This document shows, piece by piece, positions 1 to 9,162 of a stretch of 64,000 bases of DNA (position 1 is the stretch's first letter; each line of letters begins with the position of its first letter). The DNA lies in NCBI RefSeq assembly GCF_026341125.1, contig NZ_JAPEOR010000003.1, forward strand, positions 682,001 through 746,000. Direction: 5' to 3'. A program made the translations under genes and the position numbers. Source of the stretch: Streptomyces sp. NBC_01142 (GTDB lineage: Bacteria > Actinomycetota > Actinomycetes > Streptomycetales > Streptomycetaceae). The notes beneath the pieces are model-generated. The model was not told where the DNA came from. It made no database searches and saw nothing but the letters and a program-made list of their open reading frames with translations.

Positions 1-185
1 TCGAGGTCGCCCAGATAGCCCAGGGACTCGGCGAGTTCGGGCGGGGTGACCTGGCCGGCCGAACCCTGGTAGCGGAGCGTGGTGGTGTTCCGCGTGCCGC
101 TGCCGCTCGCCGTGCCGCAGCCGGCGGCCGCCAGTGCGGAGATGCCGGACAGAACAAGGAAGTTGCGTCGGGATGTGGTGTGCAC
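1..185 (-). CDS. ABC transporter solute-binding lipoprotein, N-terminal part (runs off window)
   Basis: Only about the first 61 codons are inside the window. The GTG at 185 is chosen because AAGGAA lies 6 nt upstream. The N-terminus has a twin-arginine motif (SRRNFL), a hydrophobic stretch and a lipobox ending AAAGC, so the product is probably a Tat-exported lipoprotein. The following TLRYQGSAG and ELAESLGYLGDL segments resemble the start of nitrate/sulfonate/taurine-type solute-binding proteins. It begins 11 nt after the stop of the upstream FMN reductase gene and is preceded further up by a cysteine leader peptide, which fits uptake of an organosulfur compound. The substrate cannot be told from this fragment. 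Confidence 0.75.
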   Translation of the reverse strand, partial: MHTTSRRNFLVLSGISALAAAGCGTASGSGTRNTTTLRYQGSAGQVTPPELAESLGYLGDL

Positions 186-196
186 GTCGGATTCCT

Positions 197-778
197 TCAG
201 TGGCTGCGGGTGGCGGAGGTCGCCGCACCGGGGGCTGGGGTCGGGTACTGGGCGGGGAGCGCCTGGATGAATTCGTCGACGACGTCGAAGAGCCGGAGTT
301 CGGCCTCGGGGCGCAGCTGCGCCCCGCCTTCCGCCAGCCGCTCCACATGGCTGTCGAGGAGGAATGAGCCGGCGACGACATGCCGGGCCCCGAGCGCGGT
401 CAGGACCGGGCGCAGGGCGTAGTCGATGGTGAGTACATGCGCCAGGCTGCCGCCCGTGGCCAGCGGCAGGACGGTCTTGCCGGCCAGACCGGACTGCGGC
501 AGCAGATCGAGGAAGGCCTTGAGCAGTCCGGTGTAGGAGGCCTTGTAGACGGGGGTGGCCACGATCAGCCCGTCCGCCGCGGCCACTTGCTCGGCCGCCG
601 CGCGCAGGGCGGAGGAGTCGGACCGGCCGGAAAGCAGCTCGGCGGCGGGCAGTTCACGCACTTTCAGATGGCCCGTGTCGAAGCCGGTGACGGACAGTCG
701 CTCGACTGCGTGCTCGACCAGCAATTCGGTGCGCGAGTTCACGGAGGGGCTTCCGGAAACAGCCAGGATGGACGTCAT
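197..778 (-). CDS. ssuE: NADPH-dependent FMN reductase, SsuE type
   Basis: The 193-residue protein has the flavodoxin-like fold of the SsuE/MsuE reductases: an N-terminal beta strand with the phosphate loop SGSPSVNSRT (about residues 8-17), and the flavin-contact segment ATPVYKASYTGLLKAFLD (about 95-112). Length matches the family. Such enzymes supply reduced FMN to alkanesulfonate monooxygenases that release sulfite from organosulfonates. It is the first gene of a minus-strand unit, followed after 11 nt by a solute-binding lipoprotein and preceded by a cysteine-containing leader peptide. This supports a role in sulfur scavenging. The monooxygenase itself is not in the window. Confidence 0.8.
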   Translation of the reverse strand: MTSILAVSGSPSVNSRTELLVEHAVERLSVTGFDTGHLKVRELPAAELLSGRSDSSALRAAAEQVAAADGLIVATPVYKASYTGLLKAFLDLLPQSGLAGKTVLPLATGGSLAHVLTIDYALRPVLTALGARHVVAGSFLLDSHVERLAEGGAQLRPEAELRLFDVVDEFIQALPAQYPTPAPGAATSATRSH

Positions 779-1011
779 CAGTCATTCCGTTTCGGGTACG
801 CGAAGATGCCTGAATGCGTGGCGTGAAAAGCCGTACGCACGTTCAGGAAAGGGATGGGAGAAACACGGCAGGGGAAATGCATGGAGATCCGGGGGTCTGC
901 CGTCGGAATTTGCGCAGGAATTGCCGCACGGTGGAGCCGGAGGTGCTCAGCCTGCCGAGAGTCCCCTGGGGAAGGGGCTCGGTGCGGGGAGGGAAGTCAG
1001 CTGCGCGTGTT

Positions 1012-1095
1012 TCAGCGGCCGGCGGCACAGAGTGCGCTGGCGTGCCGTCGAAGATCGACGTGCAGGCGCGATACGAGAATGTCAGCTTGACTCAC
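1012..1095 (-). CDS. Cysteine-containing leader peptide (27 residues) upstream of the sulfur operon
   Basis: Reading the minus strand from GTG at 1095 gives 27 residues containing LVSRLHVDLRRHASALC and ending AAGR. The pattern SRxHVDLxRxxSALC near the end of a very short ORF is the hallmark of the small leader peptides annotated upstream of sulfur-assimilation and sulfonate-transport genes in Streptomyces. It lies 233 nt before ssuE on the same strand. Known or proposed action for such peptides is translation-dependent attenuation sensing cysteine supply; that function is inferred here. The GTG has no strong Shine-Dalgarno sequence, so the exact start is less sure than the reading frame. Confidence 0.72.
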   Translation of the reverse strand: MSQADILVSRLHVDLRRHASALCAAGR

Positions 1096-1371
1096 ACCGG
1101 AGAGAATGGCAGCGACTTTCGGTCACGTCAATGGCGACTGGAAATCGTCTCGCATGGTGAATTGTTACAGCTTTCTTTCGCGAATGTGGCGTGTTGAGCC
1201 ACCGCGAACGCGTCGGCGGGCGGCACTGATCGCCCGGGGCGTCCATCGCTGCGACAGCCCCCGTTCTCCCCGAGGTTTCCACGACCCCCTGGTGCGTTGG
1301 TCCGGGCGCCGCGATGCTGTCCGCCGACAGCGCTTACTGCGTGCTCAACCAGCCTCATTCCAGGAGATGTT

Positions 1372-4300
1372 GTGGGCCTTGGCAGCGCAAGACGTACCTT
1401 CGTGCTGGTCGCGACGGTGTCCGTACTGACGGCCGGGGCGACGTGCCCCGCCGTCGCCGATTCCACCCCCGACCCCCGTCCCCGCAACCCCGCCGAAGTG
1501 CTGCGGCCCGTCGCGCCGCCGCCCGCGAGCGGCCCGGGCGGACGGCCGAGAGCCGTCGCGGACGCCGACGGCATCGAGACCGCGCGCAGCTCCCGGCCGA
1601 TCGCCCCGGGTATCCGTCTCACCTCCTACGACCGGCTCGAATCGGACAAGTGGCTGCGTGTCGACACGCTCTCCGTCGACCTCGACGGCAGCGGCGTCCA
1701 GGCCGACTACCTCCACTCGGGCAAGGTCGCCGACCGCCGCTCCGTCTCCGAACTCGCCGCCCGGCACGAGGCGGGCAGCGGGCGGCGCACGGTCGCCGCG
1801 CTCAACGCCGACTTCTTCGACATCAACCAGACCGGTGCACCGCAGGGCCCCGGCATCAAGGACGGCAAGGTCACCCACTCGCCGGCCGCGGGCGCCCACC
1901 GGGCCGTCGGCATCGGGCCCGAGAGCGCCGGACGTGTCCTGCAGCTGTACTTCGACGGCACCCTGACGCTCCCTTCGGGAACCCACGCCCTCGGCGCGTA
2001 CAACGCCGCGAACGTTCCGGCGGGCGGCATCGGTGCGTACACCGCCTCCTGGGGAGAGGCCGACCGCGCGCTGACCGTGGACGCCGCGACTCCCGTCGCC
2101 GAAGCGCTTGTACGGGACGGCAGGGTCGTCACCGTCGCGGACCGGCCGGGCTCCGGTCCGATCGCCGCGGACACCACCGTCCTCGTCGGACGCGAAGCCG
2201 GAGCCGCGATACTGACCGCACTGCGTCCGGGCGATCCGGTGTACCTCGAATACCGGCCCCGCACCGACACCGGCCCGGTCCCGCGCACCGCAGTCGGCGG
2301 CCGTGAACTCCTCGTTGTCGACGGCGTACCGCAGAACCACGACGGCGAGGGCAACAACACCCCGGCGCCCCGCACCGCCGTCGGCTTCACCAGGGACGGC
2401 CGCGCGATGCAGGTCATCACCGTCGACGGCCGGCAGGCCGACAGCGGCGGCGTCACCCTCACCGAACTCGGCCGGATGATGAAGAGGGCCGGCGCCCACA
2501 GTGCGCTCAACCTCGACGGCGGCGGCTCCTCCACACTCGTCGCCCGCGAACCCGGCAGCGACGCGCTCCAGGTGGAGAACAGCCCCTCCGACGGCAGCGA
2601 GCGCACGGTCCCCAACGGACTCGCGCTCACCGTGCCCGACGGCAGTGGACGCCTGCGGGGCTTCTGGGTCGAGACCCGTACCCCGGCCGGGAGCGCCCCC
2701 ACCGCCGATCCGGTCAAGGGCGGCCACCCCGAACGGGTGTTCCCCGGCCTGACCCGCCGGCTCACGGCTGCCGGGTACGACGAGACGTACGGCCCGGCCG
2801 CGGGGACCCCGCTCTGGCGGGCCGTACGGCCCTCGGTCGGACAGGTCGACAACCGCGGAGTGTTCCGGGCGCGGCACAGCGGCACCACCGAGGTACGCGC
2901 CGAACGCGCGGGCGCGCACGGCGGCACGGAGCTGACCGTCCTCGACGACCTCGCCCGCATCGAGCCGACCGCCCGCCGCGTCGGCCTCGCGGACGCGAGC
3001 GCCACCGGCACCTTCGGCATCCTCGGACTCGACGCCCAGGGCAACAGCGCGCCCGTCGAACCCGCCGATGTGAAGCTCGCCTACGACCATGCGCTCTTCG
3101 ACATCCGCGACGACGGCAAGGGCTCCTTCACCGTCACGTCCGCTTCGGGCGGCGGCGCCGGACAGATCACGGCGGAGGCCGCCGGTGTCACCACCGCCCT
3201 CGCCGTCAGCGTCGGCCTCGCCGAACAGCCGGTCACCGGCTTCGACGACGCGGGTTCCTGGACCTTCAGCCAGGCGCGCGCGAGCGGCTCGGTAGCGGCC
3301 ACGCCCGAGGGGCGGACCGGCACCGGCCTGGAGCTCACGTACGACTTCACCCGGTCGACCGCGACCCGCGCCGCCTACGCCAACCCGCCCGAGGCGATCG
3401 CCGTGCCGGGGCAGCCGCAGTCCTTCACGCTCTGGATCAACGGCGACGGCAAGGGTGCATGGCCGACGCTTCACCTCAAGGACGCCGCGGGGTCCGACCA
3501 GTTGCTGCGCGGCCCGTATGTCACCTGGACCGGCTGGCGGCAGGTGACCTTCGCCGTGCCGCCGGGGGCCGCGATGCCGCTGTCGGTGCACCGCTTCTAT
3601 CTGGCCGAGACGGCGGCAGCCAAGCAGTACACCGGGAGGGTCGTGATCGACGGCCTGAGCGCACAGGTGCCGCCCACCGTCGATCTGCCCGGTCGGCCGC
3701 CTGCGCCCGATCCGCTGATCGATCCCGCGGCCGCGACCGAGGGCAGGGACTGGCAGTTCGCGGTCATGTCCGACGCGCAGTTCGTCGCCCGCGAACCGGA
3801 CAGCGCGATCGTGGCGCAGGCACGCCGGACCCTGCGCGAGATCAAGGCGGCGCGGCCCGACTTCCTCGTCGTCAACGGCGACCTGGTCGACGAGGGCTCA
3901 CCCGCGGATCTCGCCTTCGCACGCCGGGTCCTGACCGAGGAGCTGGGGGAGGAGCTGCCCTGGTACTACGTGCCGGGCAACCATGAGGTGATGGGCGGGA
4001 AGATCGACAACTTTGTCGCCGAATTCGGCCCCGCGCAGCGTACGTTCGACCACCGGGGCACGCGCTTCCTGACGCTGGACACCTCGAGCCTGAGTCTGCG
4101 CGGCGGCGGCTTCGACCAGATCAAGCAGCTGCGCGCGCAACTCGACGCGGCGGCGGAGGACACCCGCATCGGCTCGGTGATGCTCATTGAGCATGTGCCG
4201 CCGCGCGATCCGACCGTACAGAAGGGCAGTCAGCTCGGGGACCGCAAGGAGGCGGCGCTCGTCGAGCAGTGGCTCGCCCGGTTCCGCCGTACGACCGGCA

Positions 4301-4866
4301 AGGGCGCGGGCCTCATCGGCAGCCATGTCGGCGTTTTCCACGCCGAGCACGTGGACGGGGTGCCGTACCTGATCAACGGCAACTCCGGCAAGAATCCGGC
4401 GGGACCGGCGAACGAGGGCGGCTTCACCGGCTGGTCGCTCGTAGGCGTCGACAAGGTCTCGCGCGGCGAGCAGTCGGCCACCCGGCTGAAGCCGTGGGGC
4501 AGCCGGCCGGACTGGGTCTCGGTCCAGACCCGGGCGCATGTCGACGGCCTCATGCTCGAGGCGCCGGAGGTACTGGCCCCCGGCCGCGCCGAGGACGCAG
4601 GCGCGACGGTCGCCCAAGGAGCGAGGCGGGTTCCGGTGGCGTTCCCGCTCAGCGCGGACTGGACGGGGTCGCCGAACCTGTACATAGGCGACCCGGAGAA
4701 CGCCCGTCACCGCCATGCGGCCGCCTTCGACCCGTCGACCGGACGCCTCACGGCGCTCCGTCCCGGGACGGTCACGCTGGCGGTGACGGTGTCGGGCGTC
4801 ACGCAGCGTGCACAGACGCGCATCACGGCCACGGGGGAGGGGGCGGTCCCGGGCGCGGTGGCGTAG
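1372..4866 (+). CDS. Secreted phosphodiester glycosidase / metallophosphoesterase fusion protein
   Basis: The GTG at 1372 is preceded by AGGAGA with a 4-nt spacer; in-frame sequence farther upstream is not protein-like. A basic N-terminus, a hydrophobic core and an alanine site near PAVAD form a Sec-type signal peptide. Residues about 70-430 are a phosphodiester glycosidase (NAGPA/DUF2233) domain with the conserved NLDGGGSSTLV near residue 380. A central region has bacterial-Ig-like and carbohydrate-binding-like segments. Residues about 790-1000 form a calcineurin-type metallophosphoesterase with GDLVD, GNHE, a histidine-containing LIEHVPP and a GSHVGVFH segment. The first metal motif reads SDAQF, with glutamine where DxH is usual. 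The protein has 1164 residues and ends with an Ig-like tail. It probably acts on cell-surface or extracellular phosphodiesters; the substrate is unknown. Confidence 0.85.
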   Translation: MGLGSARRTFVLVATVSVLTAGATCPAVADSTPDPRPRNPAEVLRPVAPPPASGPGGRPRAVADADGIETARSSRPIAPGIRLTSYDRLESDKWLRVDTLSVDLDGSGVQADYLHSGKVADRRSVSELAARHEAGSGRRTVAALNADFFDINQTGAPQGPGIKDGKVTHSPAAGAHRAVGIGPESAGRVLQLYFDGTLTLPSGTHALGAYNAANVPAGGIGAYTASWGEADRALTVDAATPVAEALVRDGRVVTVADRPGSGPIAADTTVLVGREAGAAILTALRPGDPVYLEYRPRTDTGPVPRTAVGGRELLVVDGVPQNHDGEGNNTPAPRTAVGFTRDGRAMQVITVDGRQADSGGVTLTELGRMMKRAGAHSALNLDGGGSSTLVAREPGSDALQVENSPSDGSERTVPNGLALTVPDGSGRLRGFWVETRTPAGSAPTADPVKGGHPERVFPGLTRRLTAAGYDETYGPAAGTPLWRAVRPSVGQVDNRGVFRARHSGTTEVRAERAGAHGGTELTVLDDLARIEPTARRVGLADASATGTFGILGLDAQGNSAPVEPADVKLAYDHALFDIRDDGKGSFTVTSASGGGAGQITAEAAGVTTALAVSVGLAEQPVTGFDDAGSWTFSQARASGSVAATPEGRTGTGLELTYDFTRSTATRAAYANPPEAIAVPGQPQSFTLWINGDGKGAWPTLHLKDAAGSDQLLRGPYVTWTGWRQVTFAVPPGAAMPLSVHRFYLAETAAAKQYTGRVVIDGLSAQVPPTVDLPGRPPAPDPLIDPAAATEGRDWQFAVMSDAQFVAREPDSAIVAQARRTLREIKAARPDFLVVNGDLVDEGSPADLAFARRVLTEELGEELPWYYVPGNHEVMGGKIDNFVAEFGPAQRTFDHRGTRFLTLDTSSLSLRGGGFDQIKQLRAQLDAAAEDTRIGSVMLIEHVPPRDPTVQKGSQLGDRKEAALVEQWLARFRRTTGKGAGLIGSHVGVFHAEHVDGVPYLINGNSGKNPAGPANEGGFTGWSLVGVDKVSRGEQSATRLKPWGSRPDWVSVQTRAHVDGLMLEAPEVLAPGRAEDAGATVAQGARRVPVAFPLSADWTGSPNLYIGDPENARHRHAAAFDPSTGRLTALRPGTVTLAVTVSGVTQRAQTRITATGEGAVPGAVA

Positions 4867-5189
4867 GAGCGGGGCCCGTGGCGGGCCCGGCTGCCCGGTC
4901 CGTGTGCTGTACGGAGGCACGCGGGCCGGCGGCGTACGAGGGTGGCCCGTGCACGACGTAGCGGTCCGTGTGACACCGGGCTCCCGCCCACCGGCCCTTC
5001 CGCCCACCGGCCTTCCGTCCTCCGCCCACCGGCCCGACCGCACGGCCCACCGGCCCGATCGCAGGGCAGACGGGACTCGCAGGGAACAGGGGTCCGGCAG
5101 GGCAGACGGGTCCCGTGCCGGCTCGCCGTGCGCGGCGGCCCCGCAGCGTGCAGCCTTGGTCGTGAGCGTTGCGGTGGAGGTGGTTCCCC
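4867..5189 (+). other. Intergenic gap with four degenerate GCCCACCGGCCC repeats
   Basis: No convincing gene is visible. Between about 4986 and 5056 the dodecamer GCCCACCGGCCC occurs four times with small variations, at roughly 4986, 5002, 5024 and 5045. The irregular spacing looks like slippage-prone low-complexity DNA rather than an operator array. Confidence 0.5.
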
Positions 5190-7316
5190 TTGTCCGATCG
5201 GCTCGCCTCCGGGCCCCCGCCGCCGGGCGGCGAGGGCGAGGGCTCCTATCCCCTCCTGTCGCTCGCCCTGGCCGCCATGATGGACGACGTCCATGCCCAC
5301 TCCGGGGCCGTATACCTGCTGCCCCCGGGCGAGCAGGTCCTCGAGATGGCCGTCATGGCCGGGCTGCCCCGGTCCTTCGCCGCGCCCTGGGAACGGATCT
5401 CGCTGAGCTCGCCCCTCCCTGTTGCCGACGCTCTGCGTGAACGGCGGCTGATCTGGGTCTCGGGCGAGGAGGAAATGGCCGGCCGCTATCCGCGGATCGC
5501 CGTCGTCCTGCCCTATCCGTTCGCCCTCGCGGCCCTCCCCGTGGCGACCGCCGACGTCGCGTACGGAGCCGTGTTCGTCACCTGGCCCGGCTCGCATCCC
5601 CCCGACATCACCACCACCGAACGAGGCCGTCTCATCTCGGCCTGCGACCGCCTCGCCCTGCGGCTGCAGCGGGCCGCCGAGCAGGGCCGTCCCGCCGTTC
5701 CCGAGGCCGACTTCCTCGGACCCGCCGCGATGGCCGGGACGACCGGCGCGATCGAGGCTGTGCGCATGCTGACACGCATACCCGACGGAATGTGCTCCCT
5801 GGACGTGAACGGACGCGTGACGTACGCGAACACCGCCACGGGCGCGCTCGTCGGCACACCGGTCGCACAACTGCTCGGCACCCAGCTGTGGACCGCACTG
5901 CCCTGGCTGAACGACCCGGTGTACGAAGACCGCTACCGGGCGGCGCTGATCAGCCAGGACACCACGTCGTTCGTGGCGCTGCGCCCGCCGCAGGAGTGGC
6001 TGATGTTCCGCCTCCACCCCAGCAGAAGCGGTGTCAGTGTGCACATCACCCCGGCCCGGGGAACGGTCCAGGACATACCCTCGGACGTGCCTTCGGAGCC
6101 CCCGGCGCGCCTCGTCGCCATCTCCCATCTCCTCAACCTGGCCAGCGCGCTGACGGAGGCGGTGGGCGTCTCCGACGTGATCGATCTGGTCGCCGGCGAG
6201 ATCATGCCGGCGGTCGGGAGCCGGTCGCTGGTCATGCTGGCGCCCGAGGGCGGGCGACTGCGCGTCCTGGGGCATCGGGGCTACGAGGACGCGGCCCTCG
6301 TGGAGCGGTTCGACGGTATGCCGCTGGCCGCCCAGACGCCGGGCGCACGGGCACTGGCGACCGGGGTGCCGTCCTTCTTCGAGTCGCGCACGCAGCTGGA
6401 GCAGATCTATCCCGCGCGCTTCGCGGCCCGGGACGGCATGGCCGCATGGGCCTATCTGCCGCTGATCGCCTCCGGCCGTCCCGTGGGCACCTGTGTCCTC
6501 GGCTACCTCGGTCCGCACCACTTCTCCGCCGACGAGCGAGCCGTGCTGACCAGCCTCGGCGGTCTCATCGCCCAGGCCCTGGAACGCGCCCGTCTCTACG
6601 ACGCCAAGCTCCGGCTGGCAAACGGTCTGCAATCGGCGCTGCTGCCGCACTCGTTGCCCGCCCTGCCCGGTCTGGAGGTCGCCGCCCGGTATCTGCCGGG
6701 AACTCAGGGCATGGACATCGGCGGCGACTTCTACGACCTGATACGCACCGGAGACACGGCAGCGGCCGTCGTCGGCGACGTACAGGGCCACAACGTCGCC
6801 GCCGCCGGTCTCATGGGTCAGGTCCGTACCGCCGTCCGCGCCTACACGGCCGTCGGTCAGTCGCCCGGCAAAGTCATAGCGAGCACCAACCGGCTGCTGA
6901 TCGACCTCGATGCGGAACTGCTCGCCAGCTGTGTCTTCCTCCGCCTCGATCTACCCGGCCACCGGGCCCTGCTGGCCCGCGCCGGACACCCGCAGCCGCT
7001 GCTGCGCGACCCGGACGGCGGGGTCCATGTACTGGACCTGGCCGGCGGTCCGTTGCTCGGCATCGAACGGTCGGCCGTCTACCCCACCACCGCGGTGCCG
7101 CTGGGGCCCGGATCGGTACTGGTCCTGTACACGGACGGGCTGATCGAAGCGCCGGGGGTCGACGTCGACGCGGCCCTGGCCGACGTGGCCGCACTGCTCG
7201 CGCGCGCCGCGGACCAGCCGCTCGAGGCGCTGGCCGACAGCCTGCTCGGCCATGCCGCAGGCGTCGGCCAACGCAGCGACGACACGGCACTGTTGCTGCT
7301 CCGCCCCGAGCGCTGA
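5190..7316 (+). CDS. GAF-PAS-GAF-SpoIIE (PP2C) protein serine phosphatase
   Basis: The TTG at 5190 is chosen because GGAGG lies 9 nt upstream; no better start is nearby. The 708-residue cytosolic protein starts with a GAF-like sensory domain (about 20-155). A PAS domain follows (about 195-290, starting IPDGMCSLDVNGRVTYANT), then a second GAF domain (about 310-465). The C-terminal SpoIIE-type PP2C phosphatase (about 475-708) keeps its metal-binding motifs MDIGGDFYDL, VVGDVQGHN, YTDGLIE and SDDTALLLL. Members of this family dephosphorylate STAS-domain anti-anti-sigma factors in partner-switching modules. It stands alone, without an adjacent kinase or STAS gene; the sigma/STAS block at 38.7-46 kb is a possible target, but that is inference. 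Confidence 0.9.
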   Translation: MSDRLASGPPPPGGEGEGSYPLLSLALAAMMDDVHAHSGAVYLLPPGEQVLEMAVMAGLPRSFAAPWERISLSSPLPVADALRERRLIWVSGEEEMAGRYPRIAVVLPYPFALAALPVATADVAYGAVFVTWPGSHPPDITTTERGRLISACDRLALRLQRAAEQGRPAVPEADFLGPAAMAGTTGAIEAVRMLTRIPDGMCSLDVNGRVTYANTATGALVGTPVAQLLGTQLWTALPWLNDPVYEDRYRAALISQDTTSFVALRPPQEWLMFRLHPSRSGVSVHITPARGTVQDIPSDVPSEPPARLVAISHLLNLASALTEAVGVSDVIDLVAGEIMPAVGSRSLVMLAPEGGRLRVLGHRGYEDAALVERFDGMPLAAQTPGARALATGVPSFFESRTQLEQIYPARFAARDGMAAWAYLPLIASGRPVGTCVLGYLGPHHFSADERAVLTSLGGLIAQALERARLYDAKLRLANGLQSALLPHSLPALPGLEVAARYLPGTQGMDIGGDFYDLIRTGDTAAAVVGDVQGHNVAAAGLMGQVRTAVRAYTAVGQSPGKVIASTNRLLIDLDAELLASCVFLRLDLPGHRALLARAGHPQPLLRDPDGGVHVLDLAGGPLLGIERSAVYPTTAVPLGPGSVLVLYTDGLIEAPGVDVDAALADVAALLARAADQPLEALADSLLGHAAGVGQRSDDTALLLLRPER

Positions 7317-7483
7317 CGCCCGACGGCCGGTCGCGGGCGGAACCGGCTTCGCCACCGCCAGGCGGGGCTGGAGCCCGGCGCGCCTTCCGTACGCCCTCTT
7401 TCCGCCTGTCCGACCAGTCGGTATGTTCAGGGGAAGCCGGGTACCGGCAGGCCGGGCAGCCGGCCCGAGGCGACGGAGGCCCC

Positions 7484-8662
7484 ATGTCAGAGCACGCACC
7501 CCGGATCGAAGGCCACTGCGACGACCGCTTCCGGGCGGTGCGTGCCGCCTTCGAGGAGAACTTCCGTGAGCGCGGCGAACTGGGCGCGGCCGTCACCGTG
7601 CTGCACGACGGGGAGAAGGTCGTCGACCTGTGGGGCGGCTGGGCCGACGCCGCACGCAGCCGCCCGTGGGAGCGCGAGACCCTCGTCAACGTGTGGTCGA
7701 CGACCAAGGGGCCGACGGCGCTGTGCGCGCATCTGCTGGCGGACCGGGCGCTGCTCGACCTGGACGCTCCGGTCGCCTTGTACTGGCCGGAGTTCGCCGC
7801 AGCCGGAAAGGAGGCCGTTCCCGTACGCCAGCTGCTCTCCCACCGTGCCGGCCTGGCCGGACTGCGCGAGCCGCACACGCTCGCCGAGCTCTACGACTGG
7901 GAGCTGACCTGCGCCCGGCTGGCGGCCACCGAGCCCTGGTGGGAGCCCGGCACGCAGTCCGGATACCACGCGATGACGTACGGCTTCCTGGTCGGCGAGG
8001 TGATCCGGCGCATCACGGGACAGCTCCCCGGAGAGTTTCTGCACCAGGAGATCACGGGTCCGCTCGGCATCGACTTCACCATCGGCCTGCCGGAGAAGGA
8101 GGCCGGGCGCGCCGCCGAACTGGTGCATCCGCCGGCCGCGGCCGCCAGTGAACAGGCGGCCATCTTCGCCCAGATGCAGCCGGTCGCCCTGGCAGCTCTG
8201 ATCAACCCCATCACCCGTGCGGCCGACGCCAACACGGCGGCCTGGCGCGCCGCCGAGCTTCCGGCCGCGAACGGCCACGGCACCGCCCGCGCGGTCGCCG
8301 CGCTGTACGGCATCCTCGCGGGCCGGGGAGAGTACGCAGGCCGGCGTGTCCTTTCCCCCGAGGCCGCCGAACGGGTCCGCGAAGGCCAGGGCAGCTGCCG
8401 GGACCTGGTGCTGGGAGTGGGCTTCGAGCACGACACCGAAGTGGCACTCGGTCTCTGGCTGAGCGGCCGGAACGGCTCGTACGGCCCCAACCCGCGGGCC
8501 TTCGGCCACGACGGCTTCGGCGGTTCGTGCGGAATGGCCGACCCGGAGGCGGGCATCAGTCTGGGGTACGTCATGAACCGCATGGGCCCCCATATCGCCG
8601 ACGACCCCCGCAAGATGGCCCTGATCGACGCTCTGTACAGGTCGGTTGGGCAGCCTGACTAG
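7484..8662 (+). CDS. Serine hydrolase of the beta-lactamase / EstB family
   Basis: ATG at 7484 has GGAGG 4 nt upstream. The 392-residue protein has the SxxK nucleophile motif STTK (Ser72, Lys75), a candidate second catalytic tyrosine in GYHAMTYGF (about residue 161) and a C-terminal GHDGFGG that replaces the KTG box. This is the pattern of class C beta-lactamase-like esterases such as EstB. There is no signal peptide, so it is probably cytosolic, and an esterase or lactone-hydrolase role is more likely than antibiotic resistance. It is followed after 9 nt by a small conserved hypothetical gene, which suggests co-transcription. Confidence 0.88.
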   Translation: MSEHAPRIEGHCDDRFRAVRAAFEENFRERGELGAAVTVLHDGEKVVDLWGGWADAARSRPWERETLVNVWSTTKGPTALCAHLLADRALLDLDAPVALYWPEFAAAGKEAVPVRQLLSHRAGLAGLREPHTLAELYDWELTCARLAATEPWWEPGTQSGYHAMTYGFLVGEVIRRITGQLPGEFLHQEITGPLGIDFTIGLPEKEAGRAAELVHPPAAAASEQAAIFAQMQPVALAALINPITRAADANTAAWRAAELPAANGHGTARAVAALYGILAGRGEYAGRRVLSPEAAERVREGQGSCRDLVLGVGFEHDTEVALGLWLSGRNGSYGPNPRAFGHDGFGGSCGMADPEAGISLGYVMNRMGPHIADDPRKMALIDALYRSVGQPD

Positions 8663-8671
8663 GCTCTGCCC

Positions 8672-9148
8672 ATGCCGAGCCAGGACGAGCCCCGCTCCAC
8701 CGAAGACCATCTGTCGGTCATCGACTCCCTGACCGCCCTCCCGTTCCCCGATGCGGAGCGGAGACTGCGCAACGGCGACTGGAGCGGGCCCGGCTATCAC
8801 TTCGTCACACTGCTCCGCAGCCAGGACTTCTGGGACGACCGCAGCGAGGAGACGGTGGAGGCGGCGGAGACTGCCGTAGAAGCCGAACGTGCCGCCGTGG
8901 CCGCGGAGTTGACCGGGCGCTGGGGTGAGCAGGAGACCGTCGGCCTCTGGCCGTATCTCGCCGTCGACGATCGCGACCACGAGACGCCGGGGCCCTTGGG
9001 ACTGCTGAGCAACCTCGCGGGCAGCATGCAGGTCTGGCGGCCCGTCCCCGGTGACCGGTGGCTCGCGCTCGCCGTCGGCCAGGCGGACCCCGAGTGGCCC
9101 CTGCAACTTCTCGCAGCGGTCGGAGAGGCGTCCTCGCTGACGCGGTGA
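8672..9148 (+). CDS. Hypothetical protein, 158 residues
   Basis: I do not recognise a named domain. The protein is acidic and soluble, has no signal or membrane segment, and carries an alanine/glutamate-rich helical stretch (EETVEAAETAVEAERAA, about residues 50-70) that may form a short coiled coil. The rest is rich in tryptophan and leucine. It starts 9 nt after the serine hydrolase gene, so the two probably form an operon. The ATG at 8672 is the only sensible start in frame. Confidence 0.65.
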   Translation: MPSQDEPRSTEDHLSVIDSLTALPFPDAERRLRNGDWSGPGYHFVTLLRSQDFWDDRSEETVEAAETAVEAERAAVAAELTGRWGEQETVGLWPYLAVDDRDHETPGPLGLLSNLAGSMQVWRPVPGDRWLALAVGQADPEWPLQLLAAVGEASSLTR

Positions 9149-9162
9149 CCCTTCCGGATTCT

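Noticed and set aside
1345..3591. Long minus-strand open frame opposite the phosphodiester glycosidase gene
   Set aside because: It is a GC-skew shadow: no ribosome site, low-complexity G/V/R/D composition, and the plus strand has clear domains.
4707..6791. Long minus-strand open frame across the gap and the PP2C gene
   Set aside because: Composition is that of an antisense shadow and it crosses the start of a well-supported gene.
5792..8662. Plus-strand 956-codon frame overlapping the phosphatase and running into the serine hydrolase
   Set aside because: Only the part from 7484 on is a real protein; the front part is the phosphatase read out of frame.
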